Shown here one piece after another: positions 1 to 6,078 of a stretch of DNA of 8,788 nt (position 1 is its first letter; each line of letters opens with the position of its first letter). The stretch spans positions 1-8,788 of the forward strand of contig CAAGKZ010000078.1 in assembly GCA_900770665.1 (NCBI GenBank), in the 5' to 3' direction. The stretch is from Bacteroidaceae bacterium. GTDB taxonomy: Bacteria > Bacteroidota > Bacteroidia > Bacteroidales > Bacteroidaceae. Position numbers and translations under genes: made by a program. The notes under the pieces were generated by a model. It saw only the letters and a list, made by a program, of their open reading frames with translations. It had not been told where the DNA came from and searched no databases.

Positions 1-92
1 CAGTTGGTAGAGCGCAACCTTGCCCCAAAAAGATAAGGATGTAGCGTTGCTTGTCAATGCTGGGGTCGCGAGTTCGAGCCTCGTTTTCCGCT
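1..92 (+). tRNA. tRNA-Gly(GCC)-like gene, cut by the window edge, with enlarged anticodon loop and variable region; possibly a pseudogene
   Basis: The window starts inside the D loop (CAGTTGGTAGAGC), so the 5' acceptor strand and first D-stem strand are missing. The 3' end is a normal tRNA end: T stem 68-72 with 80-84, T loop TTCGAGC, acceptor strand 85-91 (TTTCCGC) and discriminator T92, as in tRNA-Gly; no CCA is encoded. The 5' anticodon strand CAACC (15-19) followed by TTGCC fits a GCC anticodon. The expected AAGGTTG is then missing. Instead GGATG (37-41) can pair with CAACC with one A-A mismatch, leaving a 17-nt loop, and 43-49 pairs with 55-61 as a 7-bp hairpin where a short variable loop should be. 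It may be a decayed tRNA, a chimera or an unusual functional tRNA. I infer the isotype from the 3' end, D arm and CAACCTTGCC; decoding ability is doubtful. Confidence 0.55.
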
Positions 93-96
93 CTTT

Positions 97-123
97 AGGA
101 CAGCAATTAGCTGTCTTTTTTTT
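97..123 (+). terminator. Intrinsic terminator after the tRNA-like gene
   Basis: GACAGC (99-104) pairs with GCTGTC (110-115) around the 5-nt loop AATTA. Two more pairs (A97-T117, G98-T116) can extend the stem. The stem runs directly into eight T residues (116-123). It lies 5 nt past the tRNA discriminator base, so it ends the tRNA transcript. Confidence 0.85.
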
Positions 124-370
124 GTTTATATACGTTTTGTAGAATTTAACGACGAGCTAAACAATGCCTACACTGTTTTTTGCGACCGTTCAGAAATATT
201 TTCCTTTTGGAATTTTATTTATATGCACTTACCCACAATAAATTTCTACTGACCCCTAAAACGGCTCACCTGATAGGTGAGCTGAACCACGCCGGGCAAA
301 AATGGAGATGACTGTAGGTGATGCTTTTACAACAATGTCTGTAAATCAACAATAAGAAATAGGTGAATAG
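124..370. other. Intergenic region with no recognised gene
   Basis: AT-rich spacer between the tRNA terminator and the stem-loop closing the leftward operon. I find no convincing coding frame: the longest ATG frame I noted is 25 codons (164-241), without a clear ribosome binding site. The only visible structure is a perfect inverted repeat, GCTCACCT (264-271) and AGGTGAGC (275-282), around a 3-nt loop and without a following T tract. I do not recognise a known RNA family or mobile-element end here. Confidence 0.6.
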
Positions 371-410
371 ACAAGCGCCTCCGAAGTTCTGAGGATTCGG
401 AGGCGCTTGT
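371..410 (-). terminator. Stem-loop terminator of the leftward operon (possibly bidirectional)
   Basis: Bases 371-385 are a perfect reverse complement of 396-410, giving a 15-bp GC-rich stem with a 10-nt loop. It starts 15 nt past the stop codon of the rRNA methyltransferase gene. The leftward strand continues CTATTCACC, so there is no strong U tract. I call it a terminator mainly from position and stem strength. It also shields the leftward operon from transcription coming from the tRNA side. Confidence 0.65.
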
Positions 411-425
411 GTATTTAAAGTGTCT

Positions 426-1607
426 TTATTCTACATACAGTACCAATCCTTTGAGGTACTCGCCCTCGGGGTGATAGATGCTCACCGGGTGGTCGGCGGG
501 CTGTGTGAGCTGGTGCAAGATGCGTACGTTGCGTTTTGCCATTGCTGCCGCGGTGAACACTGCGGTGCGGAAGTTTTCCTTGCTCACAACCTGTGAACAT
601 GAGAAGGTGAAGAGGATGCCGCCGGGCTGAATCTTTTCAATTGCCTTGGCATTGAGACGGCGGTAACCTATGAGCGCATTGCGCAGGCTGTCGCGGTGCT
701 TTGCAAATGCGGGCGGGTCAAGGATGATGAGGTTGTAGTTGTTGCCCATGCGGTCGAGGAAATCGAATGCGTCCTCGGCGTATGCTGTGTGGCGTGTGTC
801 GCCGGGGAAGTTTATTTCCACGTTGGCATTGGTGAGGTCAATGGCCTTTGATGAGCTGTCGACAGAGTGTACAATCTCGGCGCCGCCACGCAGGGCGTAT
901 ATTGAGAAACCGCCGGTATAACAGAACATGTTGAGTAGTTTGCGGCCCTTTGCGTATTTCTCCAATAGGGAGCGGTTCTCGCGCTGGTCTACAAAGAAAC
1001 CGGTCTTTTGTCCGCGCAGCCAGTCGATGTGGAACTTTAGGCCATACTCGGTTGAGATGTTGGCAGCGTTTCCGCCCAGGATGTAGCCGTTGTCCTTGTT
1101 AATGTCGGCCTTGTAGGGGAGTGTGGTGTCCGACTTGTAGTAGATGTTCTTGAGCTTGTCGCCGAGCGCCTCCTGCATTGCTTTTGCAATCTCCATGCGG
1201 CATACGTGCATTCCCACGCTGTGAGCCTGCATAACTGCGGTGTCGCCGTAGATGTCGACAATGAGACCGGGGAGGTTGTCGCCCTCGCCGTGTACAAGAC
1301 GATAGGTGTTGTTGTCCTCGCGTGATGATATGCCGGTGCGTTCGCGCAAGTCATATGCGGTTGCAATGCGGCGTGTCCAGAAGGCCTGGTCAACGGGCTC
1401 GTCGTTGAAGGTGAGTACGCGCACGGCAATGCTGCCCACCTGTACGTGTCCGCGCGCTATGAACTTATGGTCGTTGGTGTATACTGTCACAACATCGCCC
1501 TCCTCGGGTTTGCCCTCAATGCGTTGGATGGCGCCTGAGAATATCCAGGGGTGGAAACGTTGCAGTGATTCTTCTTTGCCACGTTTGAGTATTACGGCTT
1601 TTTCCAT
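426..1607 (-). CDS. rlmI: Class I SAM-dependent 23S rRNA (cytosine-C5) methyltransferase, RlmI type
   Basis: A 393-residue protein, the usual length for the RlmI/YccW family, which in E. coli methylates C1962 of 23S rRNA using S-adenosylmethionine. The N-terminus (about residues 1-75) looks like a PUA RNA-binding domain (start MEKAVILKRGKEESL, then HPWIFSGAI). The middle holds the family signature GQKTGFFVDQRENR (199-212). The Rossmann-fold methyltransferase domain follows: SAM-binding motif NMFCYTGGFS (226-235), acidic VDSSSKA (249-255), motif IV DPPAF (297-301) and SCS (336-338), which carries the likely catalytic cysteine. It is the last gene of a three-gene leftward operon; its ATG lies 1 nt past the stop of the exonuclease-domain gene, so translation is probably coupled. 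The family is secure. The exact target base in this organism is inferred from the E. coli enzyme. Confidence 0.9.
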   Translation of the reverse strand: MEKAVILKRGKEESLQRFHPWIFSGAIQRIEGKPEEGDVVTVYTNDHKFIARGHVQVGSIAVRVLTFNDEPVDQAFWTRRIATAYDLRERTGISSREDNNTYRLVHGEGDNLPGLIVDIYGDTAVMQAHSVGMHVCRMEIAKAMQEALGDKLKNIYYKSDTTLPYKADINKDNGYILGGNAANISTEYGLKFHIDWLRGQKTGFFVDQRENRSLLEKYAKGRKLLNMFCYTGGFSIYALRGGAEIVHSVDSSSKAIDLTNANVEINFPGDTRHTAYAEDAFDFLDRMGNNYNLIILDPPAFAKHRDSLRNALIGYRRLNAKAIEKIQPGGILFTFSCSQVVSKENFRTAVFTAAAMAKRNVRILHQLTQPADHPVSIYHPEGEYLKGLVLYVE

Positions 1608-1608
1608 G

Positions 1609-2184
1609 TTATCTTTGGTTTAATTCGTTGTAAATTTTAAGGCATGCCCACGCATCGGTGGCGGCATAGAGTTTCTGTTTGTCGGTGAGGACGTCGTTCT
1701 CCCAGTTGGTGAGCTGCTGGCTTTTGGAGATGCGCCCGGAGAACATTATTGCAAATATTTTTTGCAGGCTCATCTCTTCTATTCCGTACTTGCCAACCTC
1801 TTTCTGTAGGTCGATGAAGCTTCCGGCCTTGAACTTGCGACGTTTGCAAAGGCCTTGATAGTCGTCGTGGAGCGAGAGCCCTATCTTGGCAATCTCTTTG
1901 TTCTCGAGGAATGATACAAGTGATGCCGGCATGCCTGTGCGGTTGAGGCGGATGAGAAAACAGGTATCAAGGGTAGATAACTGTATGAGAGACACGTCAT
2001 GCTGCACGCCCTTGCGGAACGAGGGACGTGTCTCGGTATCAATGCCTACAACAGTCTCCTTTGACAGGGCAATGATGGCCTGATCAACAGCCTGTGGGGT
2101 GTCGATTGTTATTATTCGTCCTTCGAATGCCACGGTGGGCATGGTGTTTATCTCGTTCTTGTCAATGTGTGCCTTATAGCTCAT
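1609..2184 (-). CDS. DEDDy 3'-5' exonuclease-domain protein (RNase D / WRN-exonuclease-like)
   Basis: A 191-residue stand-alone DnaQ-like exonuclease domain. The DEDDy residues are visible: Asp49 and Glu51 in GIDTET (exo I), Asp107/Asp108 in SLHDDYQ (exo II), and Tyr173 with Asp177 in YAATDAWACLKIY (exo III). These residues bind the two metal ions that hydrolyse a 3'-terminal nucleotide. The YAATDA form is typical of WRN/RNase D relatives; there is no HRDC or helicase domain, so the natural substrate (RNA or DNA) is unknown. I chose the ATG at 2184: residues 3-23 (ending VAFEGRI) look like the family's N-terminus as I recall it, and the start overlaps the upstream stop by 11 nt. A longer upstream reading only decodes the neighbour out of frame. 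A shorter start at 2142 is possible. The stop is 1 nt from the methyltransferase ATG. The fold is secure; the biological role is not. Confidence 0.85.
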   Translation of the reverse strand: MSYKAHIDKNEINTMPTVAFEGRIITIDTPQAVDQAIIALSKETVVGIDTETRPSFRKGVQHDVSLIQLSTLDTCFLIRLNRTGMPASLVSFLENKEIAKIGLSLHDDYQGLCKRRKFKAGSFIDLQKEVGKYGIEEMSLQKIFAIMFSGRISKSQQLTNWENDVLTDKQKLYAATDAWACLKIYNELNQR

Positions 2185-2740
2185 TTTCGTCTTGCTCCTC
2201 GTCGTCAAGTGATGTGTTGTAGCGGATGTCGTGCAATGCACGCAGGGTGTTTGTGAGTGTCTGTCCCCAATAGTTGCGGAAGTGTTCGTTGCACTCGATG
2301 ATGGCGTCGTGCATGGTTTCGTTGATGCCAAACTGGAACAGGCAGACAAAGTTCTTGATATCCTGATAGATGTCCGCAATGTCCTCGGATATGCTCTTTG
2401 TGATTGGGGTGTCGCTGTACTTCATGTCGCTGACAAATACATCGAGGTATGAGTCTTTGTCTGCGAGAAGGTCAAAGATGGTCATTCGTATGACTTCATA
2501 ACTGTCCTCTGAAACAAAATCCTCCAGGTCGTCCTCGCTTATGCGCTCCTCGTCGGGCAGCATCTGTGCCTTTATATAGAGGAGCGGCAGCAACTTGAGT
2601 ATGGTGTCGACGAACTCCTTGCGGCTGTACTCGTTAATGCGTTCTACGTATGCGCAGAACTCGGCTGCCACGGTTACGAACTCAACGGTGTTGCGTGAAA
2701 AAACAATATCTTCTCTTCCTTCCATTTTTGTGCGATTCAT
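2174..2740 (-). CDS. DUF5063 family protein of unknown function
   Basis: A 188-residue acidic, probably helical cytoplasmic protein with no signal peptide or membrane segment. The N-terminal part, with EFVTVAAEFCAYVE (residues 20-33) and LLPLLYIKAQMLP (50-62), matches my memory of DUF5063 proteins, which sit upstream of an exonuclease-domain gene in many Bacteroidales. No catalytic motif is evident. The C-terminus (about 176-188) is an acidic tail of Asp, Glu, Gln and Asn. It is the first gene of the leftward operon, and its last 11 nt overlap the next start. A second ATG at 2725 is plausible: a -7-like box at 2757-2750 would leave only a few leader bases before the 2740 ATG. Farther-upstream starts would run through the divergent ftsK gene and are unlikely. 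The link to exonuclease and rRNA methylation suggests an RNA or translation theme, but that is inference from context only. Confidence 0.75.
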   Translation of the reverse strand: MNRTKMEGREDIVFSRNTVEFVTVAAEFCAYVERINEYSRKEFVDTILKLLPLLYIKAQMLPDEERISEDDLEDFVSEDSYEVIRMTIFDLLADKDSYLDVFVSDMKYSDTPITKSISEDIADIYQDIKNFVCLFQFGINETMHDAIIECNEHFRNYWGQTLTNTLRALHDIRYNTSLDDEEQDENEL

Positions 2741-2749
2741 ATTTTGCTG

Positions 2750-2757
2750 CGAAGTTA
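2750..2757 (-). promoter_or_regulatory. Possible -7 box for the leftward operon
   Basis: On the minus strand TAACTTCG fits the Bacteroidota primary-sigma -7 pattern TAnnTTTG with one change (TTCG). It lies 9 nt before the 2740 ATG and 24 nt before the 2725 ATG. I see no good -33 box at the expected distance, so the call is weak. Confidence 0.35.
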
Positions 2758-2780
2758 CAAAAAAATAGCGGAGGTGCGGG

Positions 2781-2810
2781 TATGTGATATTTGTTTTTTT
2801 TGTATCTTCG
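2781..2810 (+). promoter_or_regulatory. Candidate promoter of the ftsK operon
   Basis: TATCTTCG (2803-2810) resembles the Bacteroidota -7 consensus TAnnTTTG, and a weak TATG (2781-2784) lies 18 nt upstream where a TTTG -33 box would be. It is 60 nt upstream of the ftsK ATG at 2871. If used, it rules out the in-frame ATG at 2784 as the ftsK start, because that codon would lie upstream of the transcript. Confidence 0.55.
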
Positions 2811-2819
2811 CACTTAACT

Positions 2820-2840
2820 GTGGCGATATGCCGCTTTTTT
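2820..2840 (+). promoter_or_regulatory. Hairpin followed by six T in the ftsK leader
   Basis: GTGGC (2820-2824) pairs with GCCGC (2830-2834, one G-T pair) around loop GATAT and is followed immediately by six T (2835-2840). This has the form of a small intrinsic terminator, but it would begin only a few nucleotides after the predicted transcription start. It may be a 5'-end stabilising hairpin or an attenuator. The role is unproven. Confidence 0.35.
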
Positions 2841-2870
2841 AGATTCAATAAGAGGAAACACAATATAGAT

Positions 2871-5408
2871 ATGGCAAAAAAGAAACATAGGAAAGAGAGA
2901 TTTTTGAAGTTGAAGATGCTTGTCAGACGTGTGAAGGGGTTTGTCGTGAATCCCAGTGTACAGTTTGTGGCAGGCTTGCTTTGTGTTGCATTCGTGATAT
3001 TCCTTACAAGTTCTTTCTTGTCATTCTTTTCTGCGGGTGCAGACGACCAGAGTGTAGTCGAGGCTGTGGCTTCGGGTGATGCGGCCGGCAATACATCGGG
3101 AAAAGGCGGTGCTGTCATTGCCGATTATTTCATTAACAGGTGCTTCGGATGGGCTTCGATACTCATTTTGCCGTTGTTGCTGCTTTTTTCGTTCCGTCTT
3201 ATGAATTTGCGTAAGGTGCGCCTTACGCACTGGACTATTGTTACACTGTTTTTTGTGGTGTGGTGCTCTGTACTGTTCGACTCTCTCTTTGGCGCTCGTT
3301 TTGCCGACAGCTTCATGTCGCCGGGTGGAAGGAATGGTGAACTGATAAAAGATTTCCTTTATGACATGCTGGGCGTGGTAGGTGTTGCGATTGTACTGCT
3401 GTTCTCGTTGCTGCTTTTCATGATATATCTTTCACGCAACACTATTACTTGGTTGCAGAGTATGCTTGGCTTTGTGTCGAAGAAGAGTGTGCCGGATGGT
3501 GAATATGCTGGTGTTGATGATGACGAGGAGGAGTACGCACCGGTTGCTGAGGTTGTTTTGGCCGATGATGAGAAAGAGGAGTGTGAGGATGATGAAACTG
3601 ACACTGAGCCGGAAATGGAAATTGACATTGATGCTGCTGACGACGAGGAGGATGAGGAGTGTGAAGATGATGCTGCGGTGGTTGTTGTTGAGGATGTTCC
3701 TGTGACCGAGAATGAGGTGGATGCCGATATGGAATTGGCGGAGCAGTTTGACAGGATATCGCATGGCTTGGGTGATGAGGACGAGACGGCTGCTGAGACG
3801 GTACCGGCAGGCGAGGATGGAATACAAATGGAAGTTGAAGCTGCCGATGGCGATGATGATATGGGTGGCAAGATGTTACGCCCCATAAATCCAAAGGATG
3901 AATTGAGCTATTATAAGCCCCCTACACTCGATTTGCTCGATGAATATGAGCAGGGAGTACATTCAATTGACAGGGAAGAACAGGCTGAAAATGCGAATAA
4001 TATTGTAAAGGCCTTGAAGAATTTCGGCATTGAAATCAGTTCAATTAAGGCAACTGTCGGCCCAACAATCACTCTTTATGAGATAACTCCTGCGCCAGGT
4101 GTCAGAATTTCGAAAATCAGGAATCTTGAAGATGACATAGCAATGAGCCTTTCGGCGTTGTGTATACGTATTGTTGCACCGATACCGGGTAAGGGTACTA
4201 TTGGTATCGAGGTTCCGAATACCCACAAGCAGATTGTGCCTATGGTGTCGTTGCTCAATAGCCGCAAATACAAAGAGACCGATATGGCATTGCCATTGGC
4301 ACTTGGAAAGACAATTTCGAACGAGGTTTATATGGTGGATATGGCCAAGATGCCTCACTTGCTCGTTGCCGGTGCAACCGGTATGGGTAAGTCGGTAGGT
4401 CTGAACGCAATCATCACCTCGTTGCTCTATAAGATGCACCCTGCATACCTCAAGTTCGTGATGGTCGACCCCAAGATGGTGGAACTCAGCCTCTACAGTG
4501 TGCTCGAGAAACACTTCCTTGCAAAACTCGAGGGTGAGGACGAACCTATTATCACCGATGTAAACAAGGTTGTGCGCACTCTCAAGTCGCTCTGCGTTGA
4601 GATGGATAACCGTTATAAGCTGTTACAGATGGCATCGGTGCGCTCGGTTAAGGAGTATAACGAAAAGTACCTCAATAAGGAGCTGTTGCCAACGAAGGGT
4701 CATCGTTTCATGCCGTATATTGTGGTGATAATAGATGAGTATGGCGATTTGATGATGACTGCCGGTCGCGAGGTGGAACAGCCTATTGCCCGTATTGCGC
4801 AGAAGGCGCGTGCTGTGGGTATACACATGATTATTGCTACACAGCGTCCTACAACAAATATCATCACGGGTACCATAAAGGCGAACTTCCCCGCACGTAT
4901 GGCGTTCAGGGTTATATCTACAATTGACTCGCGTACAATTCTTGACCGTTCGGGTGCGAACCAGCTGCAGGGTAGGGGTGATATGCTCTTCCTTGCCGGT
5001 AACGACCCTGTGCGTGTGCAGTGTGCGCTTGTTGAGACCAAGGAAGTTGAGCGTGTGTGTGCACACATTGCAAAACAGCAGGGATATCAGTCGGCCTATA
5101 TACTGCCCGAACCCGATGAGGTTGCCGATTTTGGCGACGGTGGCGGTGGTGGTTCTGCCCGTGGTGATATCTCCCCAGACAAACTCGACCCGTTGTTTGC
5201 CGATGCTGCACGTGTGGTGGTGCTTGCGCAACATGGCTCGACATCGCTCATACAGCGCAAGCTGGAGATTGGTTTCAACCGTGCCGGCCGAATAATGGAC
5301 CAGCTGTGCCGCATGGGTATTGTTGGCGAACAGGAGGGTAGTAAACCACGCCAGGTATTGTGTGCCGATGAAAGCGATCTTGAATTCCGACTCAAGTCCA
5401 TGATGTAA
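2871..5408 (+). CDS. ftsK: FtsK/SpoIIIE-type DNA translocase
   Basis: An 845-residue membrane-anchored ATPase that pumps chromosomal DNA through the division septum and helps resolve chromosome dimers. After a basic N-terminus (MAKKKHRKER) come about four membrane segments (roughly 30-53, 92-110, 121-138, 166-187). A very acidic linker (216-330) separates these from the motor. The alpha/beta motor starts near 345 (PPTLDLL, AVGPTITLYE-like region near 393-404). It carries Walker A GATGMGKS (501-508), Walker B IVVIIDEYGD (617-626) and ATQRP (656-660). The C-terminal winged-helix gamma domain (about 770-835), which reads oriented DNA motifs (KOPS), is present. I chose the ATG at 2871: an in-frame ATG at 2784 lies upstream of the -7 box. 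AGAGGA (2851-2856) lies 14 nt before the ATG, rather far for a Shine-Dalgarno. It is first in an operon with the lolA-like gene and trxB. Confidence 0.95.
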   Translation: MAKKKHRKERFLKLKMLVRRVKGFVVNPSVQFVAGLLCVAFVIFLTSSFLSFFSAGADDQSVVEAVASGDAAGNTSGKGGAVIADYFINRCFGWASILILPLLLLFSFRLMNLRKVRLTHWTIVTLFFVVWCSVLFDSLFGARFADSFMSPGGRNGELIKDFLYDMLGVVGVAIVLLFSLLLFMIYLSRNTITWLQSMLGFVSKKSVPDGEYAGVDDDEEEYAPVAEVVLADDEKEECEDDETDTEPEMEIDIDAADDEEDEECEDDAAVVVVEDVPVTENEVDADMELAEQFDRISHGLGDEDETAAETVPAGEDGIQMEVEAADGDDDMGGKMLRPINPKDELSYYKPPTLDLLDEYEQGVHSIDREEQAENANNIVKALKNFGIEISSIKATVGPTITLYEITPAPGVRISKIRNLEDDIAMSLSALCIRIVAPIPGKGTIGIEVPNTHKQIVPMVSLLNSRKYKETDMALPLALGKTISNEVYMVDMAKMPHLLVAGATGMGKSVGLNAIITSLLYKMHPAYLKFVMVDPKMVELSLYSVLEKHFLAKLEGEDEPIITDVNKVVRTLKSLCVEMDNRYKLLQMASVRSVKEYNEKYLNKELLPTKGHRFMPYIVVIIDEYGDLMMTAGREVEQPIARIAQKARAVGIHMIIATQRPTTNIITGTIKANFPARMAFRVISTIDSRTILDRSGANQLQGRGDMLFLAGNDPVRVQCALVETKEVERVCAHIAKQQGYQSAYILPEPDEVADFGDGGGGGSARGDISPDKLDPLFADAARVVVLAQHGSTSLIQRKLEIGFNRAGRIMDQLCRMGIVGEQEGSKPRQVLCADESDLEFRLKSMM

Positions 5409-5429
5409 ATTTGTATTTATTTATAAGGT

Positions 5430-6059
5430 ATGAGAAATTTGTTTTTTGTCTTTCTTGCAATGTTGCAGTTGCCTCTTTTTGCGCAAAATGAGGAGGTTGA
5501 TGCCGATGCTGTGCTTGATAAGGCGTTGGCAAGCATAAAGGCTGATCTTCCTGTGCGTATGGATTATGATTATAAGGTTTTTGATGACAATACCGAACTG
5601 TTAATGAACGATAAAGGAGTCATATACATTGACAATAACCGTTATGCTCTTCTTATGCAGGACATGAAGGTGTGGTGTGATGGAGAGACGCAGTGGAGTT
5701 ATATGCGTGAGATAAATGAGGTGTACATCACTGATGCGGCCGCCGACGAGGCTCAGAATCTCTCGCCTCTCTATGTGATGGAGCACTATCGCGATGGTTA
5801 TTCGCGTTCGGCTGTAAGCAAAGATGGCTTTACTGCTGTTATGCTGAAGGCTATGAATGAGGATAGTGATGTGGAGTGTGTGCTGTTGTTGATTTCCGAA
5901 GAGAATTATCGTCTGGTTTCAATGATTATATCGATGCCGGGTCAGGGGGCTGTTGAGATTGACCTTGATGGGTATGTTGCAAAATGTGGTGTTGATGATG
6001 ATGTCTTTACCTGTCCGCTTGACGATTTCCGTGAGGCAGAGGTTATAGATATGAGATAA
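5430..6059 (+). CDS. lolA: LolA-like outer-membrane lipoprotein carrier protein
   Basis: A 209-residue exported protein. Residues 1-18 are a signal peptide: MRN, a hydrophobic stretch, then LFA before Gln19, which fits signal peptidase I cleavage. There is no lipobox cysteine, so it should be soluble in the periplasm. The body resembles the LolA half-barrel that binds lipoprotein acyl chains and carries them from LolCDE to the outer membrane: strand-rich repeats, with the family-like segment MKVWCDGETQWSYMREINEV (79-98) at the place of the conserved DG..W.Y pattern. Sequence identity in this family is low, so I rest the call also on context: a LolA homolog directly after ftsK is common in Bacteroidota. 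The start is 21 nt after the ftsK stop; trxB follows after 19 nt. Two cysteines besides Cys83 (Cys150, Cys186) and Cys195 are present; whether any pair is unknown. Confidence 0.8.
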   Translation: MRNLFFVFLAMLQLPLFAQNEEVDADAVLDKALASIKADLPVRMDYDYKVFDDNTELLMNDKGVIYIDNNRYALLMQDMKVWCDGETQWSYMREINEVYITDAAADEAQNLSPLYVMEHYRDGYSRSAVSKDGFTAVMLKAMNEDSDVECVLLLISEENYRLVSMIISMPGQGAVEIDLDGYVAKCGVDDDVFTCPLDDFREAEVIDMR

Positions 6060-6078
6060 TTGATAAAATTGATATATT

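Noticed and set aside
164..241. A 25-codon frame starting at ATG 164, ending at the TAA at 239-241
   Set aside because: Short and AT-rich, with no clear ribosome binding site or recognisable family, so not called as a gene.
2185..2379. Upstream extension of the exonuclease-domain gene
   Set aside because: The extra 65 residues are Ser/Thr-rich and read the DUF5063 gene out of frame; the family-like N-terminus begins at 2184.
2784..2870. In-frame upstream ATG giving a 29-residue longer FtsK
   Set aside because: The ATG lies upstream of the TATCTTCG -7 box, and the extension is a Phe-rich translation of T-rich promoter DNA; MAKKKHRKER at 2871 is a natural start.
2741..3118. Upstream extension of the DUF5063 gene on the minus strand
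   Set aside because: It would run across the divergent promoter region and the beginning of ftsK in antisense; the protein-like sequence only starts at 2740 or 2725.
3359..3894. Ser-, His- and Ile-rich open frames opposite the FtsK acidic linker
   Set aside because: They are antisense readings of GAT/GAG-rich codons (Asp/Glu becomes Ser/His/Ile). The low-complexity composition follows from the sense strand.
4041..5401. Several 100-200-codon minus-strand frames inside the ftsK motor region
   Set aside because: All lie opposite conserved motor motifs, with no start signals or family resemblance; they are shadows of ftsK.
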